60,000 nucleotides of DNA from NCBI RefSeq assembly GCF_964355755.1, contig NC_092675.1:25400412-25460411 (forward strand), given 5' to 3'. This DNA comes from Antedon mediterranea (Eukaryota > Echinodermata > Crinoidea > Comatulida > Antedonidae). The position numbers and the translations under genes were made by a program. Of the stretch, positions 1-12,920 are shown one piece after another; within the stretch, counting starts at the first letter, position 1, and the number at the start of each line of letters is the position of its first letter. The notes beneath the pieces are model-generated. The model ran no database searches. It was not told where the DNA came from and saw only the letters and a program-made list of their open reading frames with translations.

Positions 1-529
1 TGCAGTCTATATAAAATTTATATTTTTTCAATCTATTTAAAAAAAAACGGTTATTAGACGTTGCAGAAGGAGCAGGCCCACAATCTTTGAAATCTTGATA
101 GTAATCATGATAGATTTTACTAATTATTCTTTGTTGATTCAATCTAATTACACAACAAATGATGCAATTATTATAAAGTTAAACTAATATGATATATTAT
201 ACAATTATTATTATATCATTTTAATGGCATTTCTCCTGAGTTAGATAAATATTGATTCTATCTAAGATGCAATTTACAAAAAAATGAAGAATCAATCAAC
301 CATCATCTAAATCACCTACTTTCCACTGTAAGTTCATAACCCATTACATAAATAAAATAAAATAAAATAAAATATAATCTTGCAAATCTAAGATTAAACT
401 TTTAGTTTTAAAATAGTTAAGTATTACATAACTATCTGTGAAATAGTGGTAATTCATTGTAGGCCTATCAGTGACATTTAATATGAATGTATTATGAGCT
501 AATTTATAATACATTGAAAATGTTGCTAG
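1..529. other. Non-coding AT-rich sequence
   Basis: No supported gene. The only structure I see is a short AAAAT/AATAA-type pentanucleotide microsatellite at about 350-374. The short open frames here have no recognisable protein character. Confidence 0.5.
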
Positions 530-975
530 AGGTTCACACAGCACATTTTAATAAGTTGATCATGATCAATAATGTGAGTGAGTTACTCGTGATAATTGAA
601 CATTTAGCTGTAGGTTCACACAGCACATTTTAAAAAGTTAATCATGATCAACAATGTGAGTTACTCATGATCATTTAAAATGTTGCTATAGGTTCACACA
701 GCACATTTTTAATAAGTTGATCAGGATCAGCAATGTGAATGAGTTACTCATGATCATTGAACATTTAGCTGCAGGTTCACACAGCACATGTTAATAAGTT
801 GATCATGATCAACAATGTGAGTTACTCATGATCATTTAAAATGTTGCTATAGGTTCACACAGCACATTTTAATAAGTTGATCATGATCAACAATGCTAGT
901 TACTTGTTACAGGTTCACACACACATATATTAATTTTTTGAGAAAGAGTCTATCATAATCAACAATGTGCGTTGT
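530..975. repeat. Two-unit (A-B-A-B) minisatellite with palindromic cores
   Basis: Repeats starting with the word AGGTTCACACAGCACA begin at 530, 612, 690, 773 and 851, with a degenerate copy at 911. Unit lengths alternate: about 82-83 bp (type A, containing GAGTGAGTTACTC and ending ...ACATTTAGCTG) and 78 bp (type B, ending ...AAAATGTTGCTA). The real period is therefore a dimer of about 161 bp. Most units contain the perfect palindrome TTGATCATGATCAA or a one-base variant. The copies at 851 and 911 are truncated and decayed, which suggests the right edge. No coding function is seen. Confidence 0.85.
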
Positions 976-2604
976 TCAAAACTTCACAATTGTCAGTGAA
1001 AGGTACCACTATAAAGGTAGAATTGTAGAAAACCAAAAAACTTTAAGAAAAGCACAACACGTATTACTTAAAATGTAAGCAGTGTGTCGCCAACTCAATG
1101 ACATGTCAACACATAGCTTAAGAGCTTGTTATAATTAATGTTTAATTATTCCTGATAACAAGTTTATCAGAAATATAATCCATGATAGTATGGTTATTCA
1201 CCTTAATTATCAAGATTTTGATTTTATGAGCAATAATTGACCATGAAGTTAAGGCAAATGACCATCAAAGCGAGATAGTATGTGCACACAAATATAGGAT
1301 ATAATGGATTAACGTATCAAAGTTCATAGTCTATCTTCTAGCATTTCATTGATTGAATTTAGTTGTGTGCCTAGAGTAAAATAAACTAAGGGTAAACATC
1401 GAATTTGGACTACGTTTATTCGGTGAAAGTAGATAATATATATACACAATGCAATATATTTTGCATTAAAAAAATATTTTTCATTGCTTCAGGAAGTGAT
1501 GTGTGAAATAAGATGTTCCCCTTTTTCACAACCTCTTTTTATTTACCAAAACCAATATGTGGAGTCAAGTATTTATTAAACATTATAATACATACGGTAA
1601 CTCATATACAGGTATTTTTTAAGCTTCAAGCAAAATATATGCATAATTACAATTGTAATTTTTATTGTAAAGCAAAGGACACTACTTTTAAAAAGACAAA
1701 CAGAAGCTTAGCAAAGAAATATCAGAAGTGACATACTAATTGGAATATCATCCTATTTTCATATGTCACAGGAAAACACTGATAAGATACCAAGACAGCA
1801 TAATCACTTGTCAATCAACCGCTTCAGCAACCAATCATACAAAATAGTTTACCATGATTTTGGTGAAGCAAGAGCACACTGTAAAGACTGGTTTTGGTAT
1901 TTATCCTTTCATACAACCTTACACTGCCAATAAAATATAACAGTGTATAAATTAAAATTTCTTCAGATTAATAATGCTTCACTTGTATTCAATTGCTAAC
2001 AAATCAAACTACACTAGGAGCATACCTGTTCAGGAAAAACTTTTCCATTAAAAAATGAAGGACAATATATGTTTCGGCATAATGCCAACCCCTATTCAAA
2101 GGGTACCACTGTTAAAGGGACACCTTATTAGGTCACAAAGGTTTATTAGGGGTTCTACTTTATTTAAAAAAAATAAAGTCCTATGCTAATACCAGGCTGC
2201 ATTAAAAAAAATAGTAATTCACAAGCTACACAAAATGTGTATATTAAAATATACCTTTTAACTTTTCAGAAGTAGAGAATGACTCATTAACAAGTGATAC
2301 AATTATTGATTTTATACCTTGATTATAGTACTTAACTTGTTAATCACTAATTCATTATTACTCTTTCAATTAATATCAAACTACGTAAGTGACATTAGTC
2401 ATCCGACTGTATTTTGACATTATTAATAATAGTTCTTTTACTGATAATAATAGTTAATTTGTTTTATTAATAATAATTGTTCTCTAAATCCATGCATCAA
2501 AGGTGTATGTATGTGATGATTTTGTTGATGGATAAATCTGTACATTTAAGATTTTTGGACACATTTTTTATATATGTAATGTTTTTTTCCCAAAAGCAGT
2601 CATA
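976..2604. other. Non-coding AT-rich sequence
   Basis: No supported gene or RNA. Small open frames (for example 1513-1731) have no family resemblance and no splice context. Confidence 0.5.
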
Positions 2605-2993
2605 GAGTCTGTTTCTGCAGAATAACGCAAATTAGCCGTTTATTTTAAAATGGAATAAAAATAACAAGACTGCGTTTCTGCTCAATTTTTGCCGAAATAA
2701 CCGGTTAAATCAATGGGTGGTCGTTGACAAAAATCGTTAGAATTACCCAAAATGCAATTTGTCCTGGCGGTTAATTCAAACGTACTGCTGTGCAGTTGAT
2801 TCGGGGTCAGCAGCTGTCAATGAAATAACCGTTATTTTGTGTTACTCAGCAATGGCGTCCTAACACCGAATTGAATGGGTGTTTTTAACCGATTATTTTG
2901 CGCTGCCTTTTAACCGGTTACCAAAAATTTGTCCTGTTTCTGCTCCCAAGAAAAATATTCACACCGATTATTTTATGAAGAAGAAACAGGCCC
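2605..2993. mobile_element. Short Harbinger-like non-autonomous element, ACCGGTTA subfamily
   Basis: The left end reads GAGTCTGTTTCTGC and the right end, reverse-complemented, reads GGGCCTGTTTCTTC. These match the GGSCCTGTTTCTGC ends of the elements at 4296-5120 and 41743-42868. Inside are repeated ACCG-TTATTTT and TAACCGGTTA words near both ends, where the larger relatives carry ATACCGTATTTT. The stretch around 2710-2760 (GGGTGGTCGT then TTACCCAAA) is also shared with the relatives. No ORF remains. The terminal target duplication is unclear. Confidence 0.6.
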
Positions 2994-4295
2994 AATATAA
3001 ATACTCCTGAAAATTAAATATAGACATGCCTATAGATTATAAGACCTTCGATTACCAATAGAAACCTGATACCATACAAATAAACATTCAGTGTAAATTA
3101 AGGCTTAACCTTGTGTCACAATTAAAGATGATGTAAATATACTCATACCTAGTTAAGGCATAGAAAAATATCTCTATGGTTAAGGTGAACACCCACGATC
3201 CACTGATATTTCCTTTGTTAAAAGCGGTTTGACAGACACAATAACATCAATGTGGACATAGACAAGGCTGATGACTGAGTGTATTTGATGTTGTTATCTG
3301 TAACACACACTGAGTCAGAGTGCTAATAAACTTTGAATTATTTTGAGGTAAACAGGAAAAGGTAGGTAGTCTGCTGAACACCTATAAAGTACAAGGACTT
3401 TATTTCCTCTGATAGGGACATATTTTAGATGTATTTCATATAATATAATATAATAATAATTTATTTGGAAGCTAAACTTTTGAAACAGTGGCACACTTCT
3501 TGAATGAAGGTGCGTCCAGAGTAAGTAAAATAAAAATTAGAGAAAAACATGATTTAACAATAGGCCTATTGGTTAAAATTAAACACTTTACTCTGAAATA
3601 TGCGAGTGTACATAAAAAATCATCATACAGAAAAAAATTATACATCCGTCAATAGTCTTAGGGGACGGTACAAATGAATTAAAGTTTAATCTGTTTCCCC
3701 TGACTATTGCATAATATCAGCAAGAAGTCTTTTCTATCTCATTTTATCATAGAAATGTTCTTTTAAAAAAGAATGTATCAATTGGAAAATATACCATAAT
3801 GTGACACATTATAAATTTATCCTTTGTGACCACATTGGAGGTTGAAGAAGTTTGGACTTCAACCTTCAATGAATCCTGAATACCAAAATCACCCAAAATA
3901 TGTTTTTTTCTTTTTAGTTTTTTTTTAATAAATATATAGTTAATTGAATTATAGAGTAACGTTTCACTCAACATATTGCACTAGGAGCCCAAATCAATTG
4001 ATAATTATATTTTTTTCCTTAGTGTAAATTTAAAAGATTCGCTGAAAATCAATCATCCGCACAGTTTTAGAGTGAATATGTATGAATTTCTCACCTTCTC
4101 TCACTTTAATAATATACTTTAAAAGGCCAAATTTTATTCTACTTTTCTAATTTAATCATTTTTTTTATTTCCTATATTGCAATAAAAATAGAACATTAGG
4201 ATGCAAACAATGTTATTTTTATATTGACACTCAATTTAATATTTTTTTCTCATGTTTTTATTTTATGTAAGCGGATATGGACAGTTTTTCTCTTA
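2994..4295. other. Non-coding AT-rich sequence
   Basis: No supported gene. Around 3440-3480 is an ATA/AAT-rich run followed by TTTATTTGGAAGC. This may be the reversed tail of a LINE, but it is too short to call. Confidence 0.45.
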
Positions 4296-4493
4296 GGGCC
4301 TGTTTCTGCTGCAACTGCTCAAAATACGGTATAAAAATACAGTATTTTTTATACCGTATTTTTTAGTACCCCGTTTCTGCTAACAATAATTCTTGAGTGG
4401 TCGTGTTAAATTTCATCCTTTTTACCCAAATTGCCATTCATTTATTTGGTCGATAATTAAAAGTCGCAATAAAGGAAGTTTTACGCCTCACTT

Positions 4494-4736
4494 TCAACAG
4501 TCTAGTCCTAGTGATAGAGATGTTGTGAGAGCACAAAAAACATCGTAATGGGGACAAGTAATTCGTTCCCTCTCCGAGTTATTGTCTTTTGCAATGTTGT
4601 ACTGCTTTCGCAGGCTCTTCAGCTTTGAGTTTACTTGGTTTGAAGACAAGTCTATTCCGTACTCCAGCTTCATTTTTGTAAAAATGTCTTTATAAATGTG
4701 GTTGTCCCTTTTATTACCTTTTAGTTGGCCAGACAT
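4494..4736 (-). pseudogene. Myb/SANT-like DNA-binding ORF, damaged copy
   Basis: From the ATG at 4736 the frame reads a start (MSGQLKGNKRDNHIYKD) followed by helices with the pattern YGIDLS..QVNSKLKSL.KQYN and CPHYDVF. This fits the second and third helices of the Myb/SANT-like domain found in Harbinger accessory proteins. Compared with the copies at 41924 and 42423, about 25 bp after CPHYDV are missing, so the last residues are frame-shifted. An upstream extension to 4868 is open but in a different frame from the expected first-helix tryptophan region. It probably makes no functional protein. Confidence 0.55.
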
Positions 4737-5025
4737 TTTAGCTTCCCCACCCCTCCTTCCCCACACAGATTTATATAGTAAATACTGTGACGTCTTCGCT
4801 TCACATTTTCGCCGAATATATCTATACACGTGTGTAAAACAGCTGACAGCGACAGAAAATAAAAACACGATGTTGACCTCATGTTGCAGGTAAAAAAAAT
4901 ATGGTATTTTTTATTGGCAGCAGAAAAGGGTACAAATAATACGGTATGAATTTGTAAATGCCGTATTTTATCCACAAATTTTGTGGGGAAAATACGGTAT
5001 ACAAAATACGGTATTTTTTTTATGA

Positions 5026-5120
5026 GCGCAGTTTCTGCTGCCAAAAAAATACGGTATATATATGGTATTCAATAAATACCGTATAAAATACGGTATTTTC
5101 TTGGCAGCAGAAACAGGGCC
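5026..5120. repeat. Near-palindromic 90-bp mini-element nested at the right end of copy A
   Basis: An internal left-type end (CAGTTTCTGCTGCC, about 5029) faces the true right end (GGCAGCAGAAACAGGGCC, 5103-5120). Between them are only ATACGGTAT-type words. The piece therefore has the shape of a complete minimal inverted-repeat element. A further right-type end, GGCAGCAGAAAAGGG, lies at about 4916, suggesting nested or duplicated termini. Confidence 0.5.
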
Positions 5121-6009
5121 TCTGGTGTCATTTTCAATTAATACATAGAAAAAAGATTGTGAACTTTTAGGAGTGGCAAATATGTAAAATTGATGGTTGT
5201 ATTCTTGTTCCCTCTGATTTTCTTAAAATGTCAAAATTATTATTGTAAGACTAGTATAGAGCTAGAGATATAATTCACACATAATCTGTATAGGCATGGT
5301 TAATTTAAAGGCCATAGCAAGAATGGGGTGTTTTTTGCCCTTTATAATAATTCAAAATGTCTTTTCATTATCCTAAATGACCTTTCAGATACAGTCTGTA
5401 TGTGTCCTCACTACCACATACATGTCAATCTTGAGGTTGCTGCTGGCTTGAGATTCTGAAAGTAATTTTTTCAGCCTAAATTAAGACAAATCTTCCCGGC
5501 CGACTGGAGCAAAGCGAAATGATAATTTCAAGTAATTTGAAAACAAAAATTGGCATTGGTGAAAAGCGCAAGGTTTTAGGTGCGTGGTGTGGGAGATTGG
5601 TTGCAGTAAAAAAGCGTGAGCTTCATGCCAGGGACAATTTATTACTAATACTATCCAAATATGTTTATCATGCTTATAATTTCATAAAAATCGTTTTGTA
5701 GGAACCAATGTTCTATAGGCAAAATCTAACAAGTAAAGAATTAAATTATGACGACAAATATATATCAATATCATTATTTGGTAGAAATGTGCTTTTGTGG
5801 AAATTAGTTTTTTTCTAATTAATGTTACATGACAACAACAGCATTAAACCAGTTTAGTTTGAACTTTAAGTTTGATCAAAAGTAGGTTGTTTTAAATTGT
5901 CTGTATAAATTCACTCAATAAAACCTAAATGAAAAGCAAAATACAGGAAATTTCAAATTCACCTTGTCTGAGTAATGAACAAATATATAAGAAAGTTATA
6001 TTCTAGGTC
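5121..6009. other. Non-coding AT-rich sequence
   Basis: No gene, RNA or clear repeat supported. Confidence 0.45.
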
Positions 6010-6110
6010 ATTTTCACATCTTTTTATTTCATTTTTTATTTTATTTTATTCAGTTGACAACCAACAGCAATGAAACCGCCACTAACAGGTTGAATCTAAA
6101 CATAATAAAC
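6010..6110 (-). mobile_element. Probable LINE 3' tail, minus orientation
   Basis: Read on the minus strand, a short unique stretch (…GTTGGTTGTCAACTG) is followed by AATAAAATAAAATAAAAAATGAAATAAA. This is the usual look of a CR1/L2-type LINE tail with a short A-rich tandem repeat. No reverse-transcriptase coding sequence is present. Confidence 0.4.
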
Positions 6111-8809
6111 TATAACAATACATTCAAATAAGCAATAATAACATAAACAAAGATTGGAACATTATAGCGATTTAACAATTTTACATTTAAACTATCATAA
6201 AATAAATTAATATCCAAACAAGTAACAAGCAACCTATTAAATGTGTTAAAAAAAATACCTCGTTTTGTGCATTTAACCAATTTTATTCTTATCCAGTATA
6301 TTATGATTTTGAAAATAACCATGAGTCTAATGAAAATGAAATCAATAATGTTGTACAGACGATGGTTAAATTCTCCTTTAGCATGATTGATAAAATAAAA
6401 TATCTTCTGAAAATACAAAAATACTTGGCAACTTCACCATCATAAAACCACTATTAAACATTCCAACTAGCTCTATTATAAACTCTTCAAAACTTAAAAC
6501 AACAAAACAGGTGAAGTTACAACATAAACACTTGGGTCGAATACTCCAATATGCAGGTATGGTGGATGCATTTAAAGATATCATCTAGAATTCTTGCATT
6601 ATGGGCAAAGTTTACATTTTACATCTGTAATTCATTTAATGCAATCCTGTCACATGACCTGGATTTTTTGTAGATACAGTTTGAAAAATAAATACAAATT
6701 GGTTTTAACTAATTCAAAGTTTTTCGATTTTTATTCTAAAACCAACAATAATACTTCAGTGCATCATTTTACACCCAACAAATAATCTAAAAATAATAAA
6801 AGTATCTTAAAATAAATTATATAATGCAGTCGACTCTCCCAATAGCACCTAGACACAATATTGGTCTGAACGGTTCAAAAGGCCACAAATTCATTTTTAA
6901 TGTTAAAAGATATTCAGAATATCAGAATTTCTGGAAAACAATATAATATTGGGCCAGCCCAAGGTGTCTGTTGAGAGTTGATTGTATGTATCTTCATTTG
7001 TAACTTCAATTACCGTATTTCAAATAATTAATAGTTTCCTACTACACACAGTACTAAAAGATTCGTAATTCGAATATCAAACCAAAATAATTTTATTGCA
7101 AAATCTGGTTTTAGGTATATCATGCTGGCTGTTCCATGACATCATCTGTTCACCACGCCTATCACACGTTGAAGTACCGTCTTCTATCGCTATGTGAAAC
7201 ATGATCGGCAACAGTCATGGCGAAGCCATGTGTAATCTAGACTTTCCAACTGTGTTATGGCATAGCTAGACACTGTCGTAGAGTGTGGCTTTCAATTTGA
7301 TCAAATGCCTGATACTTAAAAACAACATTTCATGACAACTAAAAACATTTTTAATAGAGAGAAAAAGGTTTTACAAAACTGTAGTAGCCTATACATTCTG
7401 ATCATAAACAACATTGAATGTTAGCAACAAAACTTTAAGACTTAAATAACCATAAATTATTACATTATTATACATCATATGGATACAAAAATAATTTTTT
7501 TCTTTTATTGAACATAGTTTTAAAATGGCAGGCAGTTTCAAAACGCAATTAATATGCTAGTCAGATGCTGCCTATCTGTCAGTTCATAATTGGGTCTATA
7601 AAAGTAGGTTTTAAACTAAAGTACTGTATATAAAACTACCAGTACTAATATAAAAAACATACCAAGCTTTACTCTTAAAATTTTACTGATTGATTGCTTG
7701 ATGGAAATAGAATGTCTACCCAAGAAAAGCCGAATAGATCATGAAGATGAGCTAAAGGCAACTCCCAATACTCATGTTTATAAATCTAAAGTACTGTAAG
7801 TTATAAACCTAAGTTAAGAGTCAAGGTAAAAGTACAGTAGCATGGAATTGGGTTAATATGGATATTGATAAATAATTCATATTCTGATATTGTAGGATGT
7901 AAAACAAAATTAAAATAATTGTTTAAATCATCTTTAATTGGTCTAAATAAACAGGTAAACTAATTCAGATTGACTGTTTATTAATTGCTAACGACTACCA
8001 CAACCTCAGGCAAAACTTGAACAGACTTTTAACTTGTTTCTTAAGAAAATTACAAAATAATTCATCAATTTTAATTATATTTAATTGACTTTAAGTAAAC
8101 AGTCTGTTTTTATTAATCTGAATGATTGAATTAAATAAGAAGTGGCTATTGACCACCCACCCCCTCCAGGCATATCTTGGGTGGAACTTTAAACTACGCC
8201 CTTTTTGTGACTGTATAGGAAACTATGACAGTTAATAAAACAATTTTTCTAAAATGACTAAAAATTCAACGATAATCAAATTACTATTAACGAGCCATTA
8301 CTACTGAACTGTTCATGATGTTTAAAGAAATTGATTGCAAATAGACGGACCTGGATGTCATTTTATTACATCATAAAAAAAATGTTATTATAAAATGTAA
8401 ATACAATGTTTTTATTTTAAAGATTTTTGGACCAAGAAGATATGAAGAGCATACATGCCGGTATCTGAAGTTGAAATGACGACTGATGGTTGGTTTAGAA
8501 AAGTATTTATACTACTGTGTAAACTATGTATCTCACTCTATCACATCAACCTTTCACTAATGTTCATTCTCTCCATCTTGTCATCACCTTGTTTGATAGT
8601 CATGCACTTATTCCTTCTGAAGGTCAAGTTTTTCAATACAAATCTACTATAAATGGTTTACAAGTAATTACTACAACAAACAAGAGTTTCAGACATTTCT
8701 TGTGACCTTGTCAGGCTACTGTAGGACATAATATAATCACTCTTTCTTTTTACCATTAAACAACTAACTGTAAAATGTGTAAAGGTTTAGTCTAAAGTTT
8801 ATATATTTT
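6111..8809. other. Non-coding AT-rich sequence
   Basis: No supported gene. Weakly open frames at 6110-6418 (minus) and 6594-6785 (plus) are low-complexity and hydrophobic by composition and look like chance ORFs. A slightly more GC-rich patch at about 7120-7300 has no recognised content. Confidence 0.4.
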
Positions 8810-9063
8810 AGACTATGTTCACACTGATGGTGCAATGGAGTACAACGATAGCAAGGAAAAACATGAGTTCTGACAAGTAGTATTGTTACAATGGAAGCTT
8901 CTTCATTCAGGATGATTCCCGTTGTTATAGTATGTTCCGATTGGAATTACACTAGTGTCTTAAAACAGTACACCTACACTAGTTTTTCAGTAATATGGAT
9001 GCGCATTGTAAGACACATTGTCGTCCTAGTATACTAAAACTTCATCAGTGTGAACAGGGCCTT
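8810..9063. mobile_element. MITE-like element with TGTTCACACTGATG inverted ends
   Basis: TGTTCACACTGATG at 8816-8829 is perfectly inverted at 9043-9056 (CATCAGTGTGAACA). The outer bases are less well kept (GACTA versus GGCCC). The span is about 250 bp and holds no ORF. A similar GTTCAC end occurs at 31350-31525. The superfamily cannot be decided from the ends alone. Confidence 0.6.
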
Positions 9064-12000
9064 AATTTACACCTGTAAATGAAATTTAAATTACTACTGT
9101 ATTGTAATTTTTCAATCTATTTATTGCTATAAATTAAATCAAACCAAACATATTGTACTTGGTAATATCAAGATATGAAGAATAACATAAACTTCAATGA
9201 TGTATCATACAAAATCTACAAAATCATAATAACAGTATATTGTCTTGAAACCACCCTTGAAATGTGTGACTGTACTGTATTACATTCAATATTAAGCATA
9301 ACAAAATTTATACTGTATATGACAAGGAATTGTTGTAGATTAAAGACAGTAGTCAGTAACACATGTATAGACACATGTAATCTTCTTCATGAATGATCAA
9401 TGAGTGTAGAGCCATGAAGATCATACACACAGATCCTACTCAGTTCACTCTAGTTAAAAAGGTTTAAATGCATTCAACTATTAAGATACGTTATTTGACA
9501 GATATACTTATAGTGATAAAATGAATGTATGGATAGGGCCATTGTCAAGGCTCCACATTGGCGTCCAACAGCAGATAGCCACCGGAATTGATAGGATTTA
9601 TTATTATTATTTATAATTATGAATGGTACGGATTAACTTTAATATTGATCATCGAAGATGTCATTTTTAAATTTACTATTTTAAAACAGTGTACACAAAT
9701 GTGGTTAACACAAAAATTTACATTATTGTTTTGTTAGTGTTTCCATTTCTATTTAAGATGTTTAAGAACATATTAAATCATGTTTTGTTAATTTATTTAC
9801 AAGAATATGATATTTGTTATCAAGTTAAAACATATGTATAGGAAATCATATACACTAATTAATTTCAAGTTTTTATCAAAAGTGAAATAATTGGTTCAAT
9901 AGAAAGTAATTCAGGAAGTGATTACTGGTAAATAAGTGGGAAAACTTAGATTACTGTTTAGAATTACTATCAATAGTCTTAAGGTTCAAATCTAAGAATG
10001 TCTCTTTAAATATTGTTTCTTAATTACATCTTTCGAAACAATGCTCAATATAAAATTCCATCGTTTGTTGGTATGTAAATCAGTTACCGATTAACAAAGT
10101 TATACCTACAGGCAAAATTCAAGATATAAAAAAAGTGGAAAAAATTTATGATTAAGCCTCAGGGAGAAATCTAAACTCATGATTCATTCGTTATTATAAA
10201 GATGACTTATATGATGCTGTTTGGGACGCACGTTTGCCTCGCACCGGCTAGCCTCCAAGAGGATACATACTATCCTGCTGTTTAATAAATAAATTCAACT
10301 CCTTTGGGGAATAATAAAGTCTACAATTCCTTTGAGTCATCCAGCATTAACTGGGATTACGAATGCATTGCTCCCCCATAACTGAAATTTACACACAAAT
10401 CGTAGACACTTTGACTGTTAAAACAAAGGATAGTAAACTTAATGATCACCAGTTCACATCTCCAAATCTCTAAATTAATGATTCTACTAAAAATGTGGTA
10501 ATTAAAAGAAAATAAATTTGAACTCAAATTTGTATTTATAACGTAAAATCTAAAAACATTCTAAGACTAAATGACAGATTATTTGCATAAAAAAAACATT
10601 GCAACTGTCTTGAGTGAATCACAGGTCTAAAAATAAAACTCAAAGGGCATGGTTTCTATTTAAAAAAATTTGATTTTAATTAGAGAATTTAAAGATTAAT
10701 TTATTTTGGCATCCATTGAATTAAGGAAAGCTATCTTAATTTGAAGATTTTTAAAATATAAGGAGTCATTTGCGAGATATTTAATCTTAACATAGCGAGT
10801 ATTTACTTAATGCAACTATTTATTATATATAAAAATTACAAATTTAATATATTATTTCATCATTTTTAATAAGATATGTTTCACTAATTTAAGATTAATA
10901 AATGATTTTAGAATACAAAGTATAATTAATAAAATACCATTATGGAAAATTATTATAACAAAAACAAATTTTCACAAACAACTTTAAACAAGCCGGAAGT
11001 ATGTTATCAATTAATTACAGGCCATACCACCCTTCAAGAAACATAACAAGGCTAAGTAATCTGTAATTAAAATTTACAGATTTAATTGGCATTGCTCAAA
11101 GCAATTCTATCATAACACCCTCAAATATAATTCTCTCAACAGGAATAGCCCCAGAATACGACATCAAGTTTATTACTGATTTCCTTTAGATAAAGTTTTA
11201 TAGCGTAAAGCTACTGTTGCTGGTGGAATTATTTTTACAGTGGATAGTATTTTACTTACTGTGGAATAGAGTATGGTAATTAATTTGTATATTTCTGCTG
11301 AATAATGCACACAAGTTGATATATCACTTTCCTCTCCCACCCTCCAGACAACCCTTTTGCAAAACCACGGAATAAATTAATTTGTATTGGCCATTGGTCT
11401 TGATTCTGCCAAGAATTAGAAGAATTAAGAAATTCTTAATAATAACCAGTTATTTTTCACAGTAATAAAGTCTTCATTTTCTAATTACAAAGCTCCTAAT
11501 TTGATTGACAGGCTTACATTATCATTAAAAAAAAATTCTTTTAAACCCAAAATGATTTGTTGAAACAATGAAGGTTCTTCAGTAGATCAGGTAATAAAAT
11601 GCACATATTATACTAAGGGGTTGCAGTGCAATGCTGGTACCAGTCTAGCCAAACAGTAATGATGTACAGTATCACCATTTTTATTTTAAACATATTTTGT
11701 GGCAGATTCAAAAGTCATAAGCCTAGTTCAAAAAGTACAAACTTTCTCTATCTCTCTCACATGTCATCCCAACGATACTGTTGAACTATATAGTCTATAG
11801 AAACAGAAACAGAGTAGTCCTACTAGTACAAGTCATTCACCTAATGCGGCATTCTATATTAAAGTACCTGATGAAAATTCAATAATAACTTGCTAAAAGT
11901 AGTGTTAAATTTACATTGGACAGAAATACAAACTATTGAATACTAATGTCACTGAACCCAAATATCGAATTGGTAATTTATTTAATTTTTCAACACTGGC

Positions 12001-12920
12001 TCTGGGACCAGTTAACAAGTGCTGTTCTCGTGTTGGGCCCCAAGACATTTCATAATCCATTACCTAATGAATCACATGACATAATTCATAAAATGTGTTA
12101 ATGCATCCAACAAATGGGAAAATGTTTGTGTCTAAATCATGTTTCTTAAGACACATAGGTATGATTAGTAAAAAGGAACAATTGCAATCATGAATAGTAC
12201 ATAGACAATTTAATCAAATGTGAAATGTTTGCGGTTACTTCTCAATACTCATTATTGTTTCATTTTTATGGGTTTACCAAAGAAAACTTTGAAAGGAATA
12301 TCTATACTCTTTCAATCAATGTCACACATCTTAAAACACGATATTTCAGTTCATTCAAACTAAATGTTTACAAATCTAGAAAATAATGGTGCATGTGTGA
12401 TGCTTAATTTTTCTTGGCGGGAGTGGGAAGAGGTTGTTTAAATAATGTTCTTGTCACCTCAGAAGAGTGAACAATTCTTGGCATTGGCCTAAATAAAATA
12501 TATTTTTGAGGTTATATAGAAAAAGAATATGTCTGTAAGGTAAAGTTTAGGCTCAAAATTGATAAATATATATAATAGAGTTACATTTATATCCTACCTG
12601 TCATTCATTCATTCATTGCAAGCCATATACCTCCATGCAATGAATGTATATAAATATTAATGTCATGTTTTCTTGTAATTGTTCAATAAATCTCGTAAGA
12701 TATGTCTGTGAATTCAACATACCTCACTTTACACGCTGAATTGCTCATATCAATCTTTTCTTTAATGCAAACATGAAAAATAAAACTACTTTAAGTATGT
12801 CTTGATTTAACTAGGTCAGGCTATAAGTAATGTGAAAGAATACAGCAAAAATAGAAATATTAGTTTCATTAGGGATTAGGGTTTAGAATCACATTTAGAA
12901 AGAACAGGCATATATTATAT
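9064..12920. other. Non-coding AT-rich sequence
   Basis: No supported gene. Minor structures are a CATT microsatellite at 12602-12617 and an adjacent hairpin (ATTCATTGCA / TGCAATGAAT, about 12606-12647). ORF 9175-9396 has no family features. Confidence 0.45.

Larger units (their letters stand above)
4296..5120 (-). mobile_element. PIF/Harbinger-like element with decayed Myb/SANT ORF (copy A)
   Basis: The ends are GGGCCTGTTTCTGCTGC on the left and GCAGCAGAAACAGGGCC on the right. Subterminal regions are packed with ATACGGTAT/ATACCGTAT words (at least ten copies, near 4320-4370 and 4895-5100). The centre carries a minus-strand Myb/SANT-like ORF. It is inverted relative to the related element at 41743-42868: the end containing GCAACTG lies left here and right there. 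The flanking trinucleotides (TTA and TCT) do not match, so no target duplication is claimed. Classification as Harbinger-like rests on the Myb/SANT-like protein and the 3-bp duplication of the sister copy. No transposase is present. Confidence 0.65.
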
